Source: a virus. Taken from it: a stretch of DNA of 35,603 bases. A program made the translations under genes and the position numbers. The notes under the pieces are model-generated. The model ran no database searches and had not been told where the DNA came from. It saw nothing but the letters and a program-made list of their open reading frames with translations. This document shows, in pieces, positions 20,071-30,319 of the stretch (position 1 is the stretch's first letter; each line of letters opens with the position of its first letter). The stretch is taken from positions 1-35,603 of the IMG/VR virus record IMGVR_UViG_3300008266_000361; one strand, 5' to 3'.

Positions 20071-22590
20071 TTATTCCTCTACGATAGCCTCAAGCTCCGG
20101 CGCTCTCGCACGACTTATCGGCTGGCCGGGATTCCACCAATATGTCGTTCCGTATTCCCGCTTCGCCTTTGCTCGAGCTCGGGCAAGATAGCCGGGGTCA
20201 AAATACTCTTGCATCTGGTTGAAGATCAGCCGATCGGTAGCCGTCTTGGTGTACCAAAGCGACGCGCCGGGAGTATATCCCCTCGCTGCCCTGATAGCCT
20301 CTGCACCGAAATTAGTGTCTTTGCCTTGCGACAATTCCTGCACATTGCCAACTGTCAGCTTGTAGGTATCTTCAATCGCGCCAAGCATCGGGCCGCCGAT
20401 TGCACCAGCCAATGTGCGGCCATACGTCGTCGCATCGGCAAACAAGAAGTCACCATATAAACCAAGTGCGCCGCCCTTGAGCAATGCGGCAATCAGGTTT
20501 TTCGGGCCATAGGCGCTTTCTGGATTTAACGTGCGCGGATCTTTACCAGACAGAATGTCACCGATCTCCATTGCAATCGCGCCCATCACAGTCTGGAGCG
20601 CAACCAATGTGGCGATATATCCAACCTTGCCAGATGTATTGCTGTACATCCCAAGGCCACGCCGCCAATGCCGATTGATGATGGCAAACGGGAATGTCTT
20701 AAATTGCCAGAACGCACGAGCCAGCTCGCCTGTTGCCGTGCCGGGGATCGTGCCGCCGAGGAGCGTAGCCTTCTCTCGAGCGCCCGGCTCGATCACAGCA
20801 ATGTCGCGCTCATCGATAACCACAGCCAGCAGCTTTGTAGCCGCTCGTTCTTTATCCAGATCGCTTACACCCTGCACCTGATAGATTCTCTCCGGCGTCA
20901 GAACGGTATCGTTGCCACTCCATGAGTCAGGACGCGCCTTGCGCCAGATATCCCACTCGGCTTGCGTGATGCCCTTGCTGCGTAGGATCTTCCAATCCTG
21001 CGGATCAAGATCGGTGACAAGCTGATACTGCCGCGTGAGCTGGCCGATCGTGTCCATCATCGTGACGGAGAACGCTCGACGACGAGCCTCGGTCACAGCA
21101 TTGAGGCCAGATAGGCGCATCACGGTAGAGGCAATCTTGGCAGGCACATGAGATCCGAGCGTCTCATCGCCGAAGCGATTAACCTCATCCAGCATCGTAT
21201 TGACTAGCAGTCCAGCTCGACGCGCTCGCTGCTTCTCGGCACGATCAGCCAGATTGAATGCGCGCATCTCATTCCGAAACACTTTGAACATCGGAAGGTT
21301 ATTAACGCGGCTCGTCAATATCAGAGTGCCTTCATCCGAGATCGAGGTGATAGTCGCGCTTCCGAGTTTGGCCGCTACGAACAACGATCGCAGCGCAGAG
21401 AATGCTTGCGCCACTCGAAGGTTAGCCGGAGGAGGATTGTTTCCTGCGACGTAGTTGTAGAGATTGGCAGCAGAAGCAGCTCGCTTATCAATCAAAGAAG
21501 CCTTGAATCCCGGTTGCCCGGCAAGCGCAACCTTGGACTCGTCAGCCAATGCCTGTATGAAATACTCAACGGTCAGATCCGCATTCGGGCCAAACTTTTC
21601 TACAAGTGCCACATCACGCGCCATGCGGCTAACGTGACCAGCCATCGCCTCAAATACCGATCGGCCAGACCATTTGCGCAACGCCTCAACCGAGGACATC
21701 CCATCCTTGAAATGCAACTGGCGAGCCTTGTTGTTTCGGTTCGCCTTAATTGCAGCGCCGTAGCCTGTAACATTCTTTTGCTTGTTCGCACCATCGGTCG
21801 AAATGGTGAGCCAAGCCTCCTCGAGGAACTTGCGCATCTCGGCATCGTTAAACAACGTGCCGTCATCCTTGCGATAGATCGACCGATCAACCCAACCCAT
21901 CATGTCATTGACGAATTGATCGCGACCAAGCTGGATAGCAATATCTTGCGACCAAGCCTGCGGCAGACCCCAATTATCTAACCGGCCAACATCACCACCA
22001 GCGGCATTAAATCGAGTGCGCAAAGTCTCTGCGACCGCGCTCCACTCTTTTGCAGCCCTAATGATTTCCGGTCTAATGCCAGCCGTGTCGCCATAGGCAG
22101 CACGAACAAACTGTTCCTCGCCATCCTTGTTTGCAAAGATGCCAAACATTCTGGGGCTGATTGCTTCCCACGCATCGGCCAATCGACCCATCGCGCCGGC
22201 AGCAATACCTTTGGCCTCAACTTCCACCGAGGTGCTGTTGTTCTTGCCATCAGCTTTGCCAGCCAGCAAACGCTCAAATGCCTCAAGACGGTTCGGATCT
22301 GCACCGAGTCTGACTTGCTCTGTGGTGTATCGCTCAATGGCATCATGCGCTGCAATCTGCAAACGCAATCGCTGCGCCTTCTTTTGCGCTTCGGCAACCA
22401 ATTCATTTGCCGCATAGGTAGCGGCAGCGCGCATCTGATCTTGCTTGGATAATGCCTGATAAGCATTGCCCTGTTGGCGAGCAACCATAATCATCGCATT
22501 GCGAATACGAGCCTCGATGTTTCGAGCTTCCGCTTTGGTGATCGATCGGCCAATAGCCTGCTCAACCGCTGTAATACAAGCCTGTCTCAT
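20071..22590 (-). CDS. Large internal virion (ejection) protein, 839 aa
   Basis: This long, mainly alpha-helical protein occupies the position of T7 gp16, just upstream of the tailspike gene. It has helical segments such as QDQMRAAATYAANELVAEAQ and a Gly/Ala-rich hydrophobic portion near residues 650-690 (ATLVALQTVMGAIAMEIGDI), as expected of an ejection protein that enters or crosses the membrane. I see no transglycosylase motif in its N-terminus, unlike T7 gp16. The ATG at 22590 (ATGA overlap) is preferred over a TTG at 22611. Assignment relies on gene order and composition. Confidence 0.75.
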   Translation of the reverse strand: MRQACITAVEQAIGRSITKAEARNIEARIRNAMIMVARQQGNAYQALSKQDQMRAAATYAANELVAEAQKKAQRLRLQIAAHDAIERYTTEQVRLGADPNRLEAFERLLAGKADGKNNSTSVEVEAKGIAAGAMGRLADAWEAISPRMFGIFANKDGEEQFVRAAYGDTAGIRPEIIRAAKEWSAVAETLRTRFNAAGGDVGRLDNWGLPQAWSQDIAIQLGRDQFVNDMMGWVDRSIYRKDDGTLFNDAEMRKFLEEAWLTISTDGANKQKNVTGYGAAIKANRNNKARQLHFKDGMSSVEALRKWSGRSVFEAMAGHVSRMARDVALVEKFGPNADLTVEYFIQALADESKVALAGQPGFKASLIDKRAASAANLYNYVAGNNPPPANLRVAQAFSALRSLFVAAKLGSATITSISDEGTLILTSRVNNLPMFKVFRNEMRAFNLADRAEKQRARRAGLLVNTMLDEVNRFGDETLGSHVPAKIASTVMRLSGLNAVTEARRRAFSVTMMDTIGQLTRQYQLVTDLDPQDWKILRSKGITQAEWDIWRKARPDSWSGNDTVLTPERIYQVQGVSDLDKERAATKLLAVVIDERDIAVIEPGAREKATLLGGTIPGTATGELARAFWQFKTFPFAIINRHWRRGLGMYSNTSGKVGYIATLVALQTVMGAIAMEIGDILSGKDPRTLNPESAYGPKNLIAALLKGGALGLYGDFLFADATTYGRTLAGAIGGPMLGAIEDTYKLTVGNVQELSQGKDTNFGAEAIRAARGYTPGASLWYTKTATDRLIFNQMQEYFDPGYLARARAKAKREYGTTYWWNPGQPISRARAPELEAIVEE

Positions 22591-24581
22591 TCGCCGTGCC
22601 TCAATGCGCAATTCACCGCCGCCGGGAATCCGAGATACTCCTGCTCGGCTCGACGGATCGCATCCTCGGAATCGCGCATTCCATCGCGCACCGTGACCAT
22701 GCCATCGTCGCCAGCAACTTCCATATCAGCCGGAAACTCCTCGTCGCCAATCCGCATCATCTCACCTCGAGGGCGATCGATATCGGCCATATCTATAGCC
22801 CGGCCCTCAAAGTCTCGACCACGCCCAGCCAGTTCGGCTTCCAGCATATCGATCTCATCCAACACACCGGGCAGGCCAGACTCACGCAGCGCCTTAATGA
22901 TTTCAGTCTCATCAATATTGATCTTCGGCCTCGGCGCAAATGTGCCGCCCTTGCCGACGTTATCCACCGATACCGGCTCACCACGCAACATCTGCTCGAC
23001 GGCAACCTTCATGCGAGCAAGGTGCGTCATCAACGCCGCCCGGTTCGCTGGAATACCCGGGGCCGTATCCAGCTCCAGATTGGCTCGATTGCGCGTGACC
23101 ATTGCCGCATCCATCGACTCGGCAAATTGATCGTATTCGCGAATCATCTCCTCATCAGGCCCGACCGCGCGCTCATCATTCGCTCGAGCTTCGTCGTCAA
23201 TCATGCGCAACCGATCAGCAATCTGCGTCGGCGTCATATCCGGCGTGATGCCCTCATATGACATCGAATCGTTAAAGAACCGGCTTTGACGAATAACCTC
23301 GAGCTTCTCTCTGACTTTGCCGTTGTAAACCTTGTCACGGAAAAGATCGCTCTCCAGAGCATCGACTATTTCGGAATCGGTGATCTCGTTATAGTCATTC
23401 TTCTCTGGAAAATAACCAGCATCGAAGATGCGCTCGCGCACACCGTCCCATCCGGCAATGCGCCGATTGTCTGGCGTGTCCTTGCGCACCAATCCCGGCA
23501 TCGTCTTATTGGTGATATCGCGTGACGATAGCTCGCCACCGTCATCGATAATGCCGCCGGTGCGCTTAATGAATTGCGCTAGAGACTCAACCTTGGGGTC
23601 GCCAAGAAACTTGCGAATCTGACCTACATCATTTAGGTCGATATCCTGCTTCTTGGACTCGCGCAATTCATCGTATATGCGCGCAGCCAACTCATCATAG
23701 GAATCAGCCTGCCGAGGGACTTCCAGCGGCTTATATGCCGGCCCCATTGGTTGCATCGGCAAAACAGAGTCAGCAGCCTCATCTGGCGTCAATCCACGCT
23801 GGATCTCTCGCTGTGAAACGACAGAATTGATTCGAGCAGATCGAGCGCCGAGATAGCCAAACGCAGCGCCGAGGATAACGTCGGCGGCCAACTGCTCAGA
23901 TTGCAACTCGGAATATCGATCTGCTAGTTCGTCATAGCCCTGCGATTTGAGATATGCGCCAATTCCCTTGGACGCCACGATATCTTGCGCAACGTTGACG
24001 CCCGGGCCATAGAGCAAAGTGTTCAGCGCGACTCGACCGCCAATTGCAGCAGGAATGCGAACGCCAACAGCAGTCAATGCACCATCGATAGTTGCTGCGC
24101 CAATAGCGGTGCGCTCGTCCACGCCTTGCTGCATCAGATCGGTCATCGTGCCGGTCATCTGGAATCCACCAGCTGCCGCAGCAGCAGCGCCCGGGCCACC
24201 AAAATAACCAGCTACAGCAGCAGGCAAACCGACACCGACAACGCCGTACAGAACTCGACCAGCAGCACCAACCGTCAGCGGATCTGGAGTCTGCGCAGCC
24301 GTAAATTTGGCCGGCTCCTCAACTGTAATTCTGCGCAGCGCCTCGGTTGCCTTGGTGTCAAACACCATATCAAGAGGCTCGGTAAATGCGCGACCAGCCT
24401 GATACTCAACCGCTCCGGCTAACTGGTTCGCCACACCAACCACTCGAGCGACACCAGTACCAATGCCAGACGGGACGCCCTCAAACCAATCAGGCTCAAA
24501 AGCCTCTTGCGCAGGCTCAATCAGCAACGATTGCTGCTCGACCTCGCGTCTCTGCCGATCGTTAATCGATAAGAAACTCAC
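22587..24581 (-). CDS. Internal virion/ejection protein with hydrophobic segment, 664 aa
   Basis: The N-terminal third has Gly/Ala-rich hydrophobic stretches (VLYGVVGVGLPAAVAGYFGG followed by PGAAAAAAGGFQMTG, residues about 110-145), and the rest is helical and acidic (for example ELAARIYDELRESKKQDIDL). Together with the next two genes upstream it fills the T7 gp14-gp15-gp16 region, so it is probably a core protein expelled into the host envelope with the DNA. The GTG start at 24581 overlaps the upstream stop as GTGA. Confidence 0.72.
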   Translation of the reverse strand: MSFLSINDRQRREVEQQSLLIEPAQEAFEPDWFEGVPSGIGTGVARVVGVANQLAGAVEYQAGRAFTEPLDMVFDTKATEALRRITVEEPAKFTAAQTPDPLTVGAAGRVLYGVVGVGLPAAVAGYFGGPGAAAAAAGGFQMTGTMTDLMQQGVDERTAIGAATIDGALTAVGVRIPAAIGGRVALNTLLYGPGVNVAQDIVASKGIGAYLKSQGYDELADRYSELQSEQLAADVILGAAFGYLGARSARINSVVSQREIQRGLTPDEAADSVLPMQPMGPAYKPLEVPRQADSYDELAARIYDELRESKKQDIDLNDVGQIRKFLGDPKVESLAQFIKRTGGIIDDGGELSSRDITNKTMPGLVRKDTPDNRRIAGWDGVRERIFDAGYFPEKNDYNEITDSEIVDALESDLFRDKVYNGKVREKLEVIRQSRFFNDSMSYEGITPDMTPTQIADRLRMIDDEARANDERAVGPDEEMIREYDQFAESMDAAMVTRNRANLELDTAPGIPANRAALMTHLARMKVAVEQMLRGEPVSVDNVGKGGTFAPRPKINIDETEIIKALRESGLPGVLDEIDMLEAELAGRGRDFEGRAIDMADIDRPRGEMMRIGDEEFPADMEVAGDDGMVTVRDGMRDSEDAIRRAEQEYLGFPAAVNCALRHGE

Positions 24582-26608
24582 GGATTCACTCGCAAGTAAA
24601 CCACGCGACCATTCCTATCCTTCAACGGGGCCGTGCCATCGGTCGCCATATAAACGCCGTTGCCAACCGTGACCAGCGCCACATCGTCGAGCTCAACAGA
24701 ATCTGGCAACCCTGCCGTTTTACGAGCAGCCGGCCATTGCTTGTTCAGATCGTTAATCGTGCTGTCCTCATCCATGCCCCAAGGCAGCAAGATGTTGTAG
24801 CCACCAATCTCGGTGACGCCACCGGACACCGCTCGAGCAGCCATATCGGACACTTCAGAATCAAACTCGCCGGTGTAATTACCGCGGCGCGCAGCCTCGG
24901 CAGCATAAAACGCACGATAAGCCTGATAGGCGGTCGCCTCTATTTCTGGCGAGGCACGATAGGCATCACCCGTCAAACCAACCCATTGCGCCCTTAAATC
25001 GCCATCAGACGGCATCGGGAACTTACCGCGGCCCATTGCCTCTTTTTCGCCGGTCGTCGGATTCAGTAGATCTTCGCCTTGCAATATGCGCTCGGCAACA
25101 GAGAATGCCGGCAACGTAGACGGACGAGAGAACCAACCGCCCTCTTTCGTAATGATCTGCGACTCTCGACCGAGCATAGATCCGGCCATTGATGTCACCG
25201 GACTATCTGCGCGGATCTGCCCCATCATTGCTTGATAGGCATCGTCCGGCAGCGATCGGCGAATGTTGGTGAATAGACTGACTTTCTCAACGGAAGTCAT
25301 GCCAGAGGCAAATGCCGAGAACGCCTTTGCCTCATCGTTTGTCATCAGCGCCATCGGGGTGCCGTACTCTTGCGTCATCGTGCGCGAGACGGTCGAGCGA
25401 TTCTTTAGTTCGGCAGCAAACGCAACAGGATCGGCAGGATCAAGCTGCGTGATCTTCATTAGATTGCGATTAGCAGCAAACTGGATCGGATCTGCCGTGC
25501 GCTCCGACACAATGGTTTTTGCAGAATTAAGTAGCAACTGATATCGCTTGTTTCTTTCCGCAAATCCAGTCTCTGTCGGTGCAGGCTTTTCTTTAGCCAG
25601 CAACTCGGTGATCTGTTTGCTATCCATGCCGACCATGCTGGATGCTACGGTTCCGATCCGCAACGACTCTTGATAATCGCCGTATTGATCTCCCATGCCA
25701 GCAGCCACAAATTCTGTGCGACTAATCGGCGAGCTAACGCCATAACCAGCAGAGAGCAATGCAGATTGATCGGCAACGCGCTCGCGCAATAATTCACGTC
25801 GCTCTGCCTGCCGCGCCTTAGCCTCTGCTTCCAATCGGCGCAATTCAGAATCGGTCTGCGCGCGTAACTGCAATCGCTCATCAGCGCCAAGCTCATCGAT
25901 ATATGGGATGCCAGACTTGCCGGGTTCGGCCTTGAGCGCCTGATCTATCTGGCGCGGATTCTGGCGCATCGCACCAAATCCTGCGTCATAGGCGAGACGC
26001 TGGCGAGCAGCAGCCCATGCCTCGGCTCGTTTCTCTGGCGGCAGTCGAGCATATTGCAAAGCAAGATCGTCACGGGTAGCAGCGTAGTCTTGCGGCTTTG
26101 AGCCAACAATCTGCCTAGCCTGATCTAGAGATTGCCCAACAAGATTGACATCACGCTCAACCTTGCGCTGCGCTTCCCATCGAGATGCGCCATCAAATAC
26201 GTTCAGCGAGTATTCATCGGCGCGCTGGCGTAGCCACGCATTCGCGCTTTCCGATTTTGTTTGCTTCAGCTCCTCGGAAACGATCTCGTCATAGGCGGTG
26301 CGAGCAAGATCGGTAAATCCTTCAAATTGACCGTTAGCCGCAGCCTCTTGCTCCAACTCTTGGGATCGCGTCATCCACTTTGACTTGATCGCAACTGCTC
26401 GAGCAGAAGCATCAATCGCTGCTTCATCCTCTTTGCGTTTCTCAATCTCCAGATTTCGGCGCTCGACCATCTGACCGGCAGCTACAGCACCTCGAGCGAT
26501 AGCCTCGCCGGCTTGCGCTAAACCAGACTGGATGCGCCCAAGCCCTCCGACATCGGGAGCAATGACGCGCGGCGTCGTCTGCTGTCGATAGAACTCGAGC
26601 TTTGCCAT
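24578..26608 (-). CDS. Internal virion protein (gp15-like), 676 aa
   Basis: It starts MAKLEFYRQQTTPRVIAPDV and is almost entirely helical with many charged heptads (EIEKRKEDEAAIDASARAVA; DSELRRLEAEAKARQAERRE). In length and position it corresponds to T7 gp15 (747), a component of the inner core that helps to form the ejection channel. No enzymatic motif was found. It overlaps the gp14-like gene at TAATG. Confidence 0.75.
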   Translation of the reverse strand: MAKLEFYRQQTTPRVIAPDVGGLGRIQSGLAQAGEAIARGAVAAGQMVERRNLEIEKRKEDEAAIDASARAVAIKSKWMTRSQELEQEAAANGQFEGFTDLARTAYDEIVSEELKQTKSESANAWLRQRADEYSLNVFDGASRWEAQRKVERDVNLVGQSLDQARQIVGSKPQDYAATRDDLALQYARLPPEKRAEAWAAARQRLAYDAGFGAMRQNPRQIDQALKAEPGKSGIPYIDELGADERLQLRAQTDSELRRLEAEAKARQAERRELLRERVADQSALLSAGYGVSSPISRTEFVAAGMGDQYGDYQESLRIGTVASSMVGMDSKQITELLAKEKPAPTETGFAERNKRYQLLLNSAKTIVSERTADPIQFAANRNLMKITQLDPADPVAFAAELKNRSTVSRTMTQEYGTPMALMTNDEAKAFSAFASGMTSVEKVSLFTNIRRSLPDDAYQAMMGQIRADSPVTSMAGSMLGRESQIITKEGGWFSRPSTLPAFSVAERILQGEDLLNPTTGEKEAMGRGKFPMPSDGDLRAQWVGLTGDAYRASPEIEATAYQAYRAFYAAEAARRGNYTGEFDSEVSDMAARAVSGGVTEIGGYNILLPWGMDEDSTINDLNKQWPAARKTAGLPDSVELDDVALVTVGNGVYMATDGTAPLKDRNGRVVYLRVNP

Positions 26609-27117
26609 TACGCGGCTCCCTTGAACGGATTGCGCGCCATCAGACTGCTAGATCTTGGCGCTTTCGGCGCACCGCCGCCAGCCGGCATCTTGCCGCCAGC
26701 AGCAGAGAACGCCATCAAAGCATTAGTGCCAGCAGACAGAATGGCTGGCCCCCACAGCGGCTTGGCGGCACGAGTAGCGCCAGCCTCAAACATCAATCCG
26801 CGTCGGCGGCCTTCGCCTTCGTATCGGATATTGAGCGCGTCTAGTTCGGCAGCGGTCGCAGCCTGCGAGTAGGCATCAGCAAAGGATGCTGATTCTAGCA
26901 ATCCCATTTGCGCGCCAGCGGCCCGTGTAGCGCCAAACGCCTCACGCGCCTGCCTGCGCTGTGCTTCCTCTGCGGCTCCAGCTTCTAGAGAGGTTGCGCG
27001 AGCTTGTTCCTCTAGCCCTCGAGCTTGCGCTTCGCCGACTTTGCGAGCCTGCGCTGTTTCAGCGATCGTCGCCGTAGCGGAGGCGGCAGCAGCGATAAAT
27101 GGTATGAACTGCGCCAT
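26608..27117 (-). CDS. Internal virion protein (gp14-like), 169 aa
   Basis: An Ala-rich helical N-terminus (IAAAASATATIAETAQARKV) continues with Q/E/R-rich helices (EEQARATSLEAGAAEEAQRR) and a Gly-rich hydrophobic patch near the end (PAILSAGTNALMAFSAAGGK). This composition and the position after the gp13-like gene match T7 gp14, the ejection protein placed in the outer membrane. Shares one base with each neighbour. Confidence 0.78.
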   Translation of the reverse strand: MAQFIPFIAAAASATATIAETAQARKVGEAQARGLEEQARATSLEAGAAEEAQRRQAREAFGATRAAGAQMGLLESASFADAYSQAATAAELDALNIRYEGEGRRRGLMFEAGATRAAKPLWGPAILSAGTNALMAFSAAGGKMPAGGGAPKAPRSSSLMARNPFKGAA

Positions 27118-27542
27118 TACTGAATCCTCGAATACATCGCCATATCTTGACCGCTCGTCCCAAACGAGCGCATCAAGCCTTCAAATTCAAACCGCAGCAT
27201 CTTTGCCCATCGATGCCCCTGCGGAAAACGAGCATCCACATACGCCTCAATCCGGCGATACGGGCGAGTGTTCAAGTAGTCGTCGACGATCCGCGTGAGG
27301 CCAACCATGTGCGGCCCTGCGTCCTTTGCAAGCCATGCCCATGCGGCGTATCGGTTCGCCCACATCTCTGCCACGCCTGCGCACATGACGGGCTTCTCGC
27401 CAGCCAATACGGTATAGGCAGGGCCGGCTGCCACAAGCTGCTCGCAATACTCGTCGTCGAATACAAGCGGAGCCATGATCTGTTGCGCATCTTGCAGCAC
27501 CATCGCTCGCAGATATTTAGCGTTGAACGAAACGACTTCCAT
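27117..27542 (-). CDS. gp13-like virion assembly protein (GNAT-like fold)
   Basis: At 141 residues it is very close to T7 gp13 (138). The sequence contains AGVAEMWANRYAAWAWLAKDAGPHM and YRRIEAYVDARFPQGHRWAKMLRFEFEG, the N-acetyltransferase-like core seen in the T7 Gp13/DUF2833 family, with R-x-x-x-x-x-x-x-x-F-x-x-G-x-x-W as landmark. T7 gp13 is needed for virion morphogenesis. It is placed between tail tubular protein B and the gp14-like gene, exactly as in T7. Confidence 0.85.
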   Translation of the reverse strand: MEVVSFNAKYLRAMVLQDAQQIMAPLVFDDEYCEQLVAAGPAYTVLAGEKPVMCAGVAEMWANRYAAWAWLAKDAGPHMVGLTRIVDDYLNTRPYRRIEAYVDARFPQGHRWAKMLRFEFEGLMRSFGTSGQDMAMYSRIQ

Positions 27543-30316
27543 TAGTCCTCCGTCCTCAACCGCGGGTACATCGCAACCACCGTGAGCGGCAATGGCTGAT
27601 CGGCCAGCACCCAGATTCGGCCATCGGTTTCGTATCCACCCGGATACGGAAACTTGTCGGTGTCGCCGGTCAACACAGGCGGCACTTCATCCATATAGTC
27701 TGACAGCGATCGATACAGGATGTAATCGGTCGATGACGCATCCGGCCCGACCTTGCCGCCGAGGCTTGCATAGAGGCGCATCACGATTTGATGGAATCGC
27801 TTTGTCTTGCCCTGCGCCGTGCCATCCGTGGCACCCGCATCAATCCTTTGAGTGGCAAGAGTGGACGTATACGGCTGCCCGATCTGCGCTCGAGCAGTCT
27901 TGACGGAAAGCGTTACAGAACCATTGGACACGGTTAAATTCTCAATCTCCGCGCCGTCAGCCAGAGCAGAGACTGTCGTGCCTTCCAGATGCCAAAGCCC
28001 GGTGATGACCGTTGAGGTCAATCGCCAACCGTTAGCCGGCAACTCGGCAAGACTCTGGAACGGCGAGAGGATCGTGCAGAGCACTTCGCCTTCGTTGACG
28101 TAAGAGGTGATTTGCGCGCGCGAGGTCAGCCATTGCTGCGCAGTCTCGTCGAAGTAACGCACACGGATCTCGCGGCCTACGTCACCAGCCTTGAAAACAT
28201 CGTCATTCATAGCGATGAATTCATCAGCCTCTGTGACCAAGAAATCGCCGGCCTCGGTCGTCAATTCAAAGAACGACGTTACCGTGAACGAGACATTGGT
28301 AGCGCCGCGGGTCGTTGCGCCAGCACCGGGCTGCAAGGTTTCATTCACAGCGCCATCAAACTCAAGCGACGAGTCAAGGAACACAGCGCCCTCGATGTCA
28401 TCGTCCTGCTCAAATCCTTCTGCAAAATACTCCACAAAGCGCCGCGTCGATCCGTTGACCGACTTTTTAACAATCACCCAAACGTCATTGACGCTGGCAT
28501 CTGGGCTCGTAATAACTTGCACAGATTCGGCAACAGCAGATACGCCGCCGAGCGGGTGACGATGCCAGCCGTAGACGTTCTGTTCTCGATCGTAGGTCAT
28601 TCCGATCAGCTTGCCATTGGCTAGCACAATCCAAATGATGTTGTCCGGTTCCTTCTGGTACGCCATCTCGACGATGCCAGACTGCGTGATCTCGGGATAT
28701 AGCACGTTCATATCGCGCGGAACCCACGAGTCAGACTGGATGTCGAACCGCAGCTCAATCACCCGGCGACCGCCGATGCGCACAAATAACACCGAATCCT
28801 CAACCAGCACCGGCTCCATCTCGCGCGAGCCTTCAGCAGACTGAATCTCGTACTTGACGTTTTCGGGGCCGAGCACTTGGTTCGGCGTGATCTCCTGCAC
28901 GGCGACCTCGGAGCCTGCCGTACCCACGAGCAGCACATCCGATGCCGTCATCCAACGGATCTTGTCGACCGTACCGACCGAAAGCGTCAGCGAGATCGCG
29001 TTATCAGCCAGAATCTCGCCGAGCGTATCGGGAGCCATAGACGAGTAGTCACCGGCCACAGACGCATAGATCTGTTGATTGCCCGACCACCACAGACGAT
29101 CGCGCCAGAAAGCGACCTTGTACGGGAACGCAGCACCTGTCGCCTCGCCCCATGCGCCGATCCGATAGCGGCAGTCGTCGCCGGCAACGATCTCGGCAGG
29201 AGCAATGCCCGGGCCGATGATGTCGACGGTCGCATTCTGCGCATCCGTGATCGCCGTCACTTTGACGACAACATAACCGGGATGCAGATATTCCCAAGTC
29301 ACCGCACCGTCAGACTCGGTGCCTTCTTCGTGTATAGGGCGCACAGAGCCCGTTGTAGCGGAGTTGGTTGCCTCGTAATACTTGCCATCAGACTTGCGCA
29401 GATTGGTCGCCGTGACCGCCTTATTCGTTTCCCAAGGCGGCGTCGTGATGTTGACCGGCTCCAACCGGAACAGCATCCCAACGTGCTCGTTCTCAAATAC
29501 GTCTGTCGTGCAGACGAGCGAGACGCCAGTGCCAGACGACGCGCCGAGCGTGAAATTCTTGTAGGCGAGCGGCTCGACTTGGAACGGGCCATCGGTCGGA
29601 GCATAGGTCGCAAACGCCCAGCTCGTGTTGCCGCTACGGGTCAACGTGCGCGGCGCATAGCCCTCGCAGCCGATATAGAGCACATCACCAGATTGGACGA
29701 TAGAAAGCGCGCAGCCGCCCTCTGGATTCGTTAAATCGGCCTCGGTGTACGGACTTGCAATTTCGTAGACCTTTTGCAGATCGCCGTTGAATACATAAGC
29801 GCCAAATGCGGTGGTATTGATGTTGTTGCCATACCAATCCTTGAGCTCAAACGTATTGGCACCAGCATTGACGTTCGCAACCTGTACATACCGGCCATTG
29901 AGCTCGGTCATGCCCTCAACACCAACGACATAGAACCAGTCGCCGTTTGATGGATCGGTGCCGGTGTAAGTCAGTACACCCGGATTGGCATTCGTGATAT
30001 TGGTGATATCAAGTGTGTCACCGAGTACCACACCTCGATCGGTAAAGAAGCGAACGTATTGGTCGCCGAACTCGAGCACATAGGCTTGATCGAACGAGAA
30101 CTCAAAACGCTTGAGATAGGACTTCTTGTTCTGATACTTCGTCGGTAGGACGAACCGCGTACCCGGCATTCGCTTGGCCGGCCCCTGCACAGTTGGGACG
30201 AAACGCTCCATCTTGTAGCAGGAACTTGAATACTTCTCGAAATCGACGCGACCAGATAGGAGGGGGCCGACCTCGCCGCCGTTGAAATTCGAGATCGCAG
30301 GCGAAACCTTTGCCAT
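27542..30316 (-). CDS. Tail tubular protein B (T7 gp12-like)
   Basis: The 924-residue protein starts with the family signature AISNFNGGEVGPLLSGRVDF and YKMERFVPTVQGPAKRMPGT, followed by YVLEFGDQYVRFFTDRG. It then has many beta strands with short repeats and ends near YPRLRTED. It is longer than T7 gp12 (794). The family forms the hexameric nozzle at the tail tip. It is preceded directly by tail tubular protein A and followed by the gp13-like gene. Confidence 0.92.
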   Translation of the reverse strand: MAKVSPAISNFNGGEVGPLLSGRVDFEKYSSSCYKMERFVPTVQGPAKRMPGTRFVLPTKYQNKKSYLKRFEFSFDQAYVLEFGDQYVRFFTDRGVVLGDTLDITNITNANPGVLTYTGTDPSNGDWFYVVGVEGMTELNGRYVQVANVNAGANTFELKDWYGNNINTTAFGAYVFNGDLQKVYEIASPYTEADLTNPEGGCALSIVQSGDVLYIGCEGYAPRTLTRSGNTSWAFATYAPTDGPFQVEPLAYKNFTLGASSGTGVSLVCTTDVFENEHVGMLFRLEPVNITTPPWETNKAVTATNLRKSDGKYYEATNSATTGSVRPIHEEGTESDGAVTWEYLHPGYVVVKVTAITDAQNATVDIIGPGIAPAEIVAGDDCRYRIGAWGEATGAAFPYKVAFWRDRLWWSGNQQIYASVAGDYSSMAPDTLGEILADNAISLTLSVGTVDKIRWMTASDVLLVGTAGSEVAVQEITPNQVLGPENVKYEIQSAEGSREMEPVLVEDSVLFVRIGGRRVIELRFDIQSDSWVPRDMNVLYPEITQSGIVEMAYQKEPDNIIWIVLANGKLIGMTYDREQNVYGWHRHPLGGVSAVAESVQVITSPDASVNDVWVIVKKSVNGSTRRFVEYFAEGFEQDDDIEGAVFLDSSLEFDGAVNETLQPGAGATTRGATNVSFTVTSFFELTTEAGDFLVTEADEFIAMNDDVFKAGDVGREIRVRYFDETAQQWLTSRAQITSYVNEGEVLCTILSPFQSLAELPANGWRLTSTVITGLWHLEGTTVSALADGAEIENLTVSNGSVTLSVKTARAQIGQPYTSTLATQRIDAGATDGTAQGKTKRFHQIVMRLYASLGGKVGPDASSTDYILYRSLSDYMDEVPPVLTGDTDKFPYPGGYETDGRIWVLADQPLPLTVVAMYPRLRTED

Positions 30317-30319
30317 GCT

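Noticed and set aside
22596-23261. Plus-strand frame, 221 aa
   Set aside because: It is antisense to an ejection protein gene with no SD or motifs.
28877-29734. Long plus-strand frame, 285 aa
   Set aside because: It is antisense to tail tubular protein B, has an Arg/Asp-biased composition typical of a shadow frame, no SD, and no known motif.
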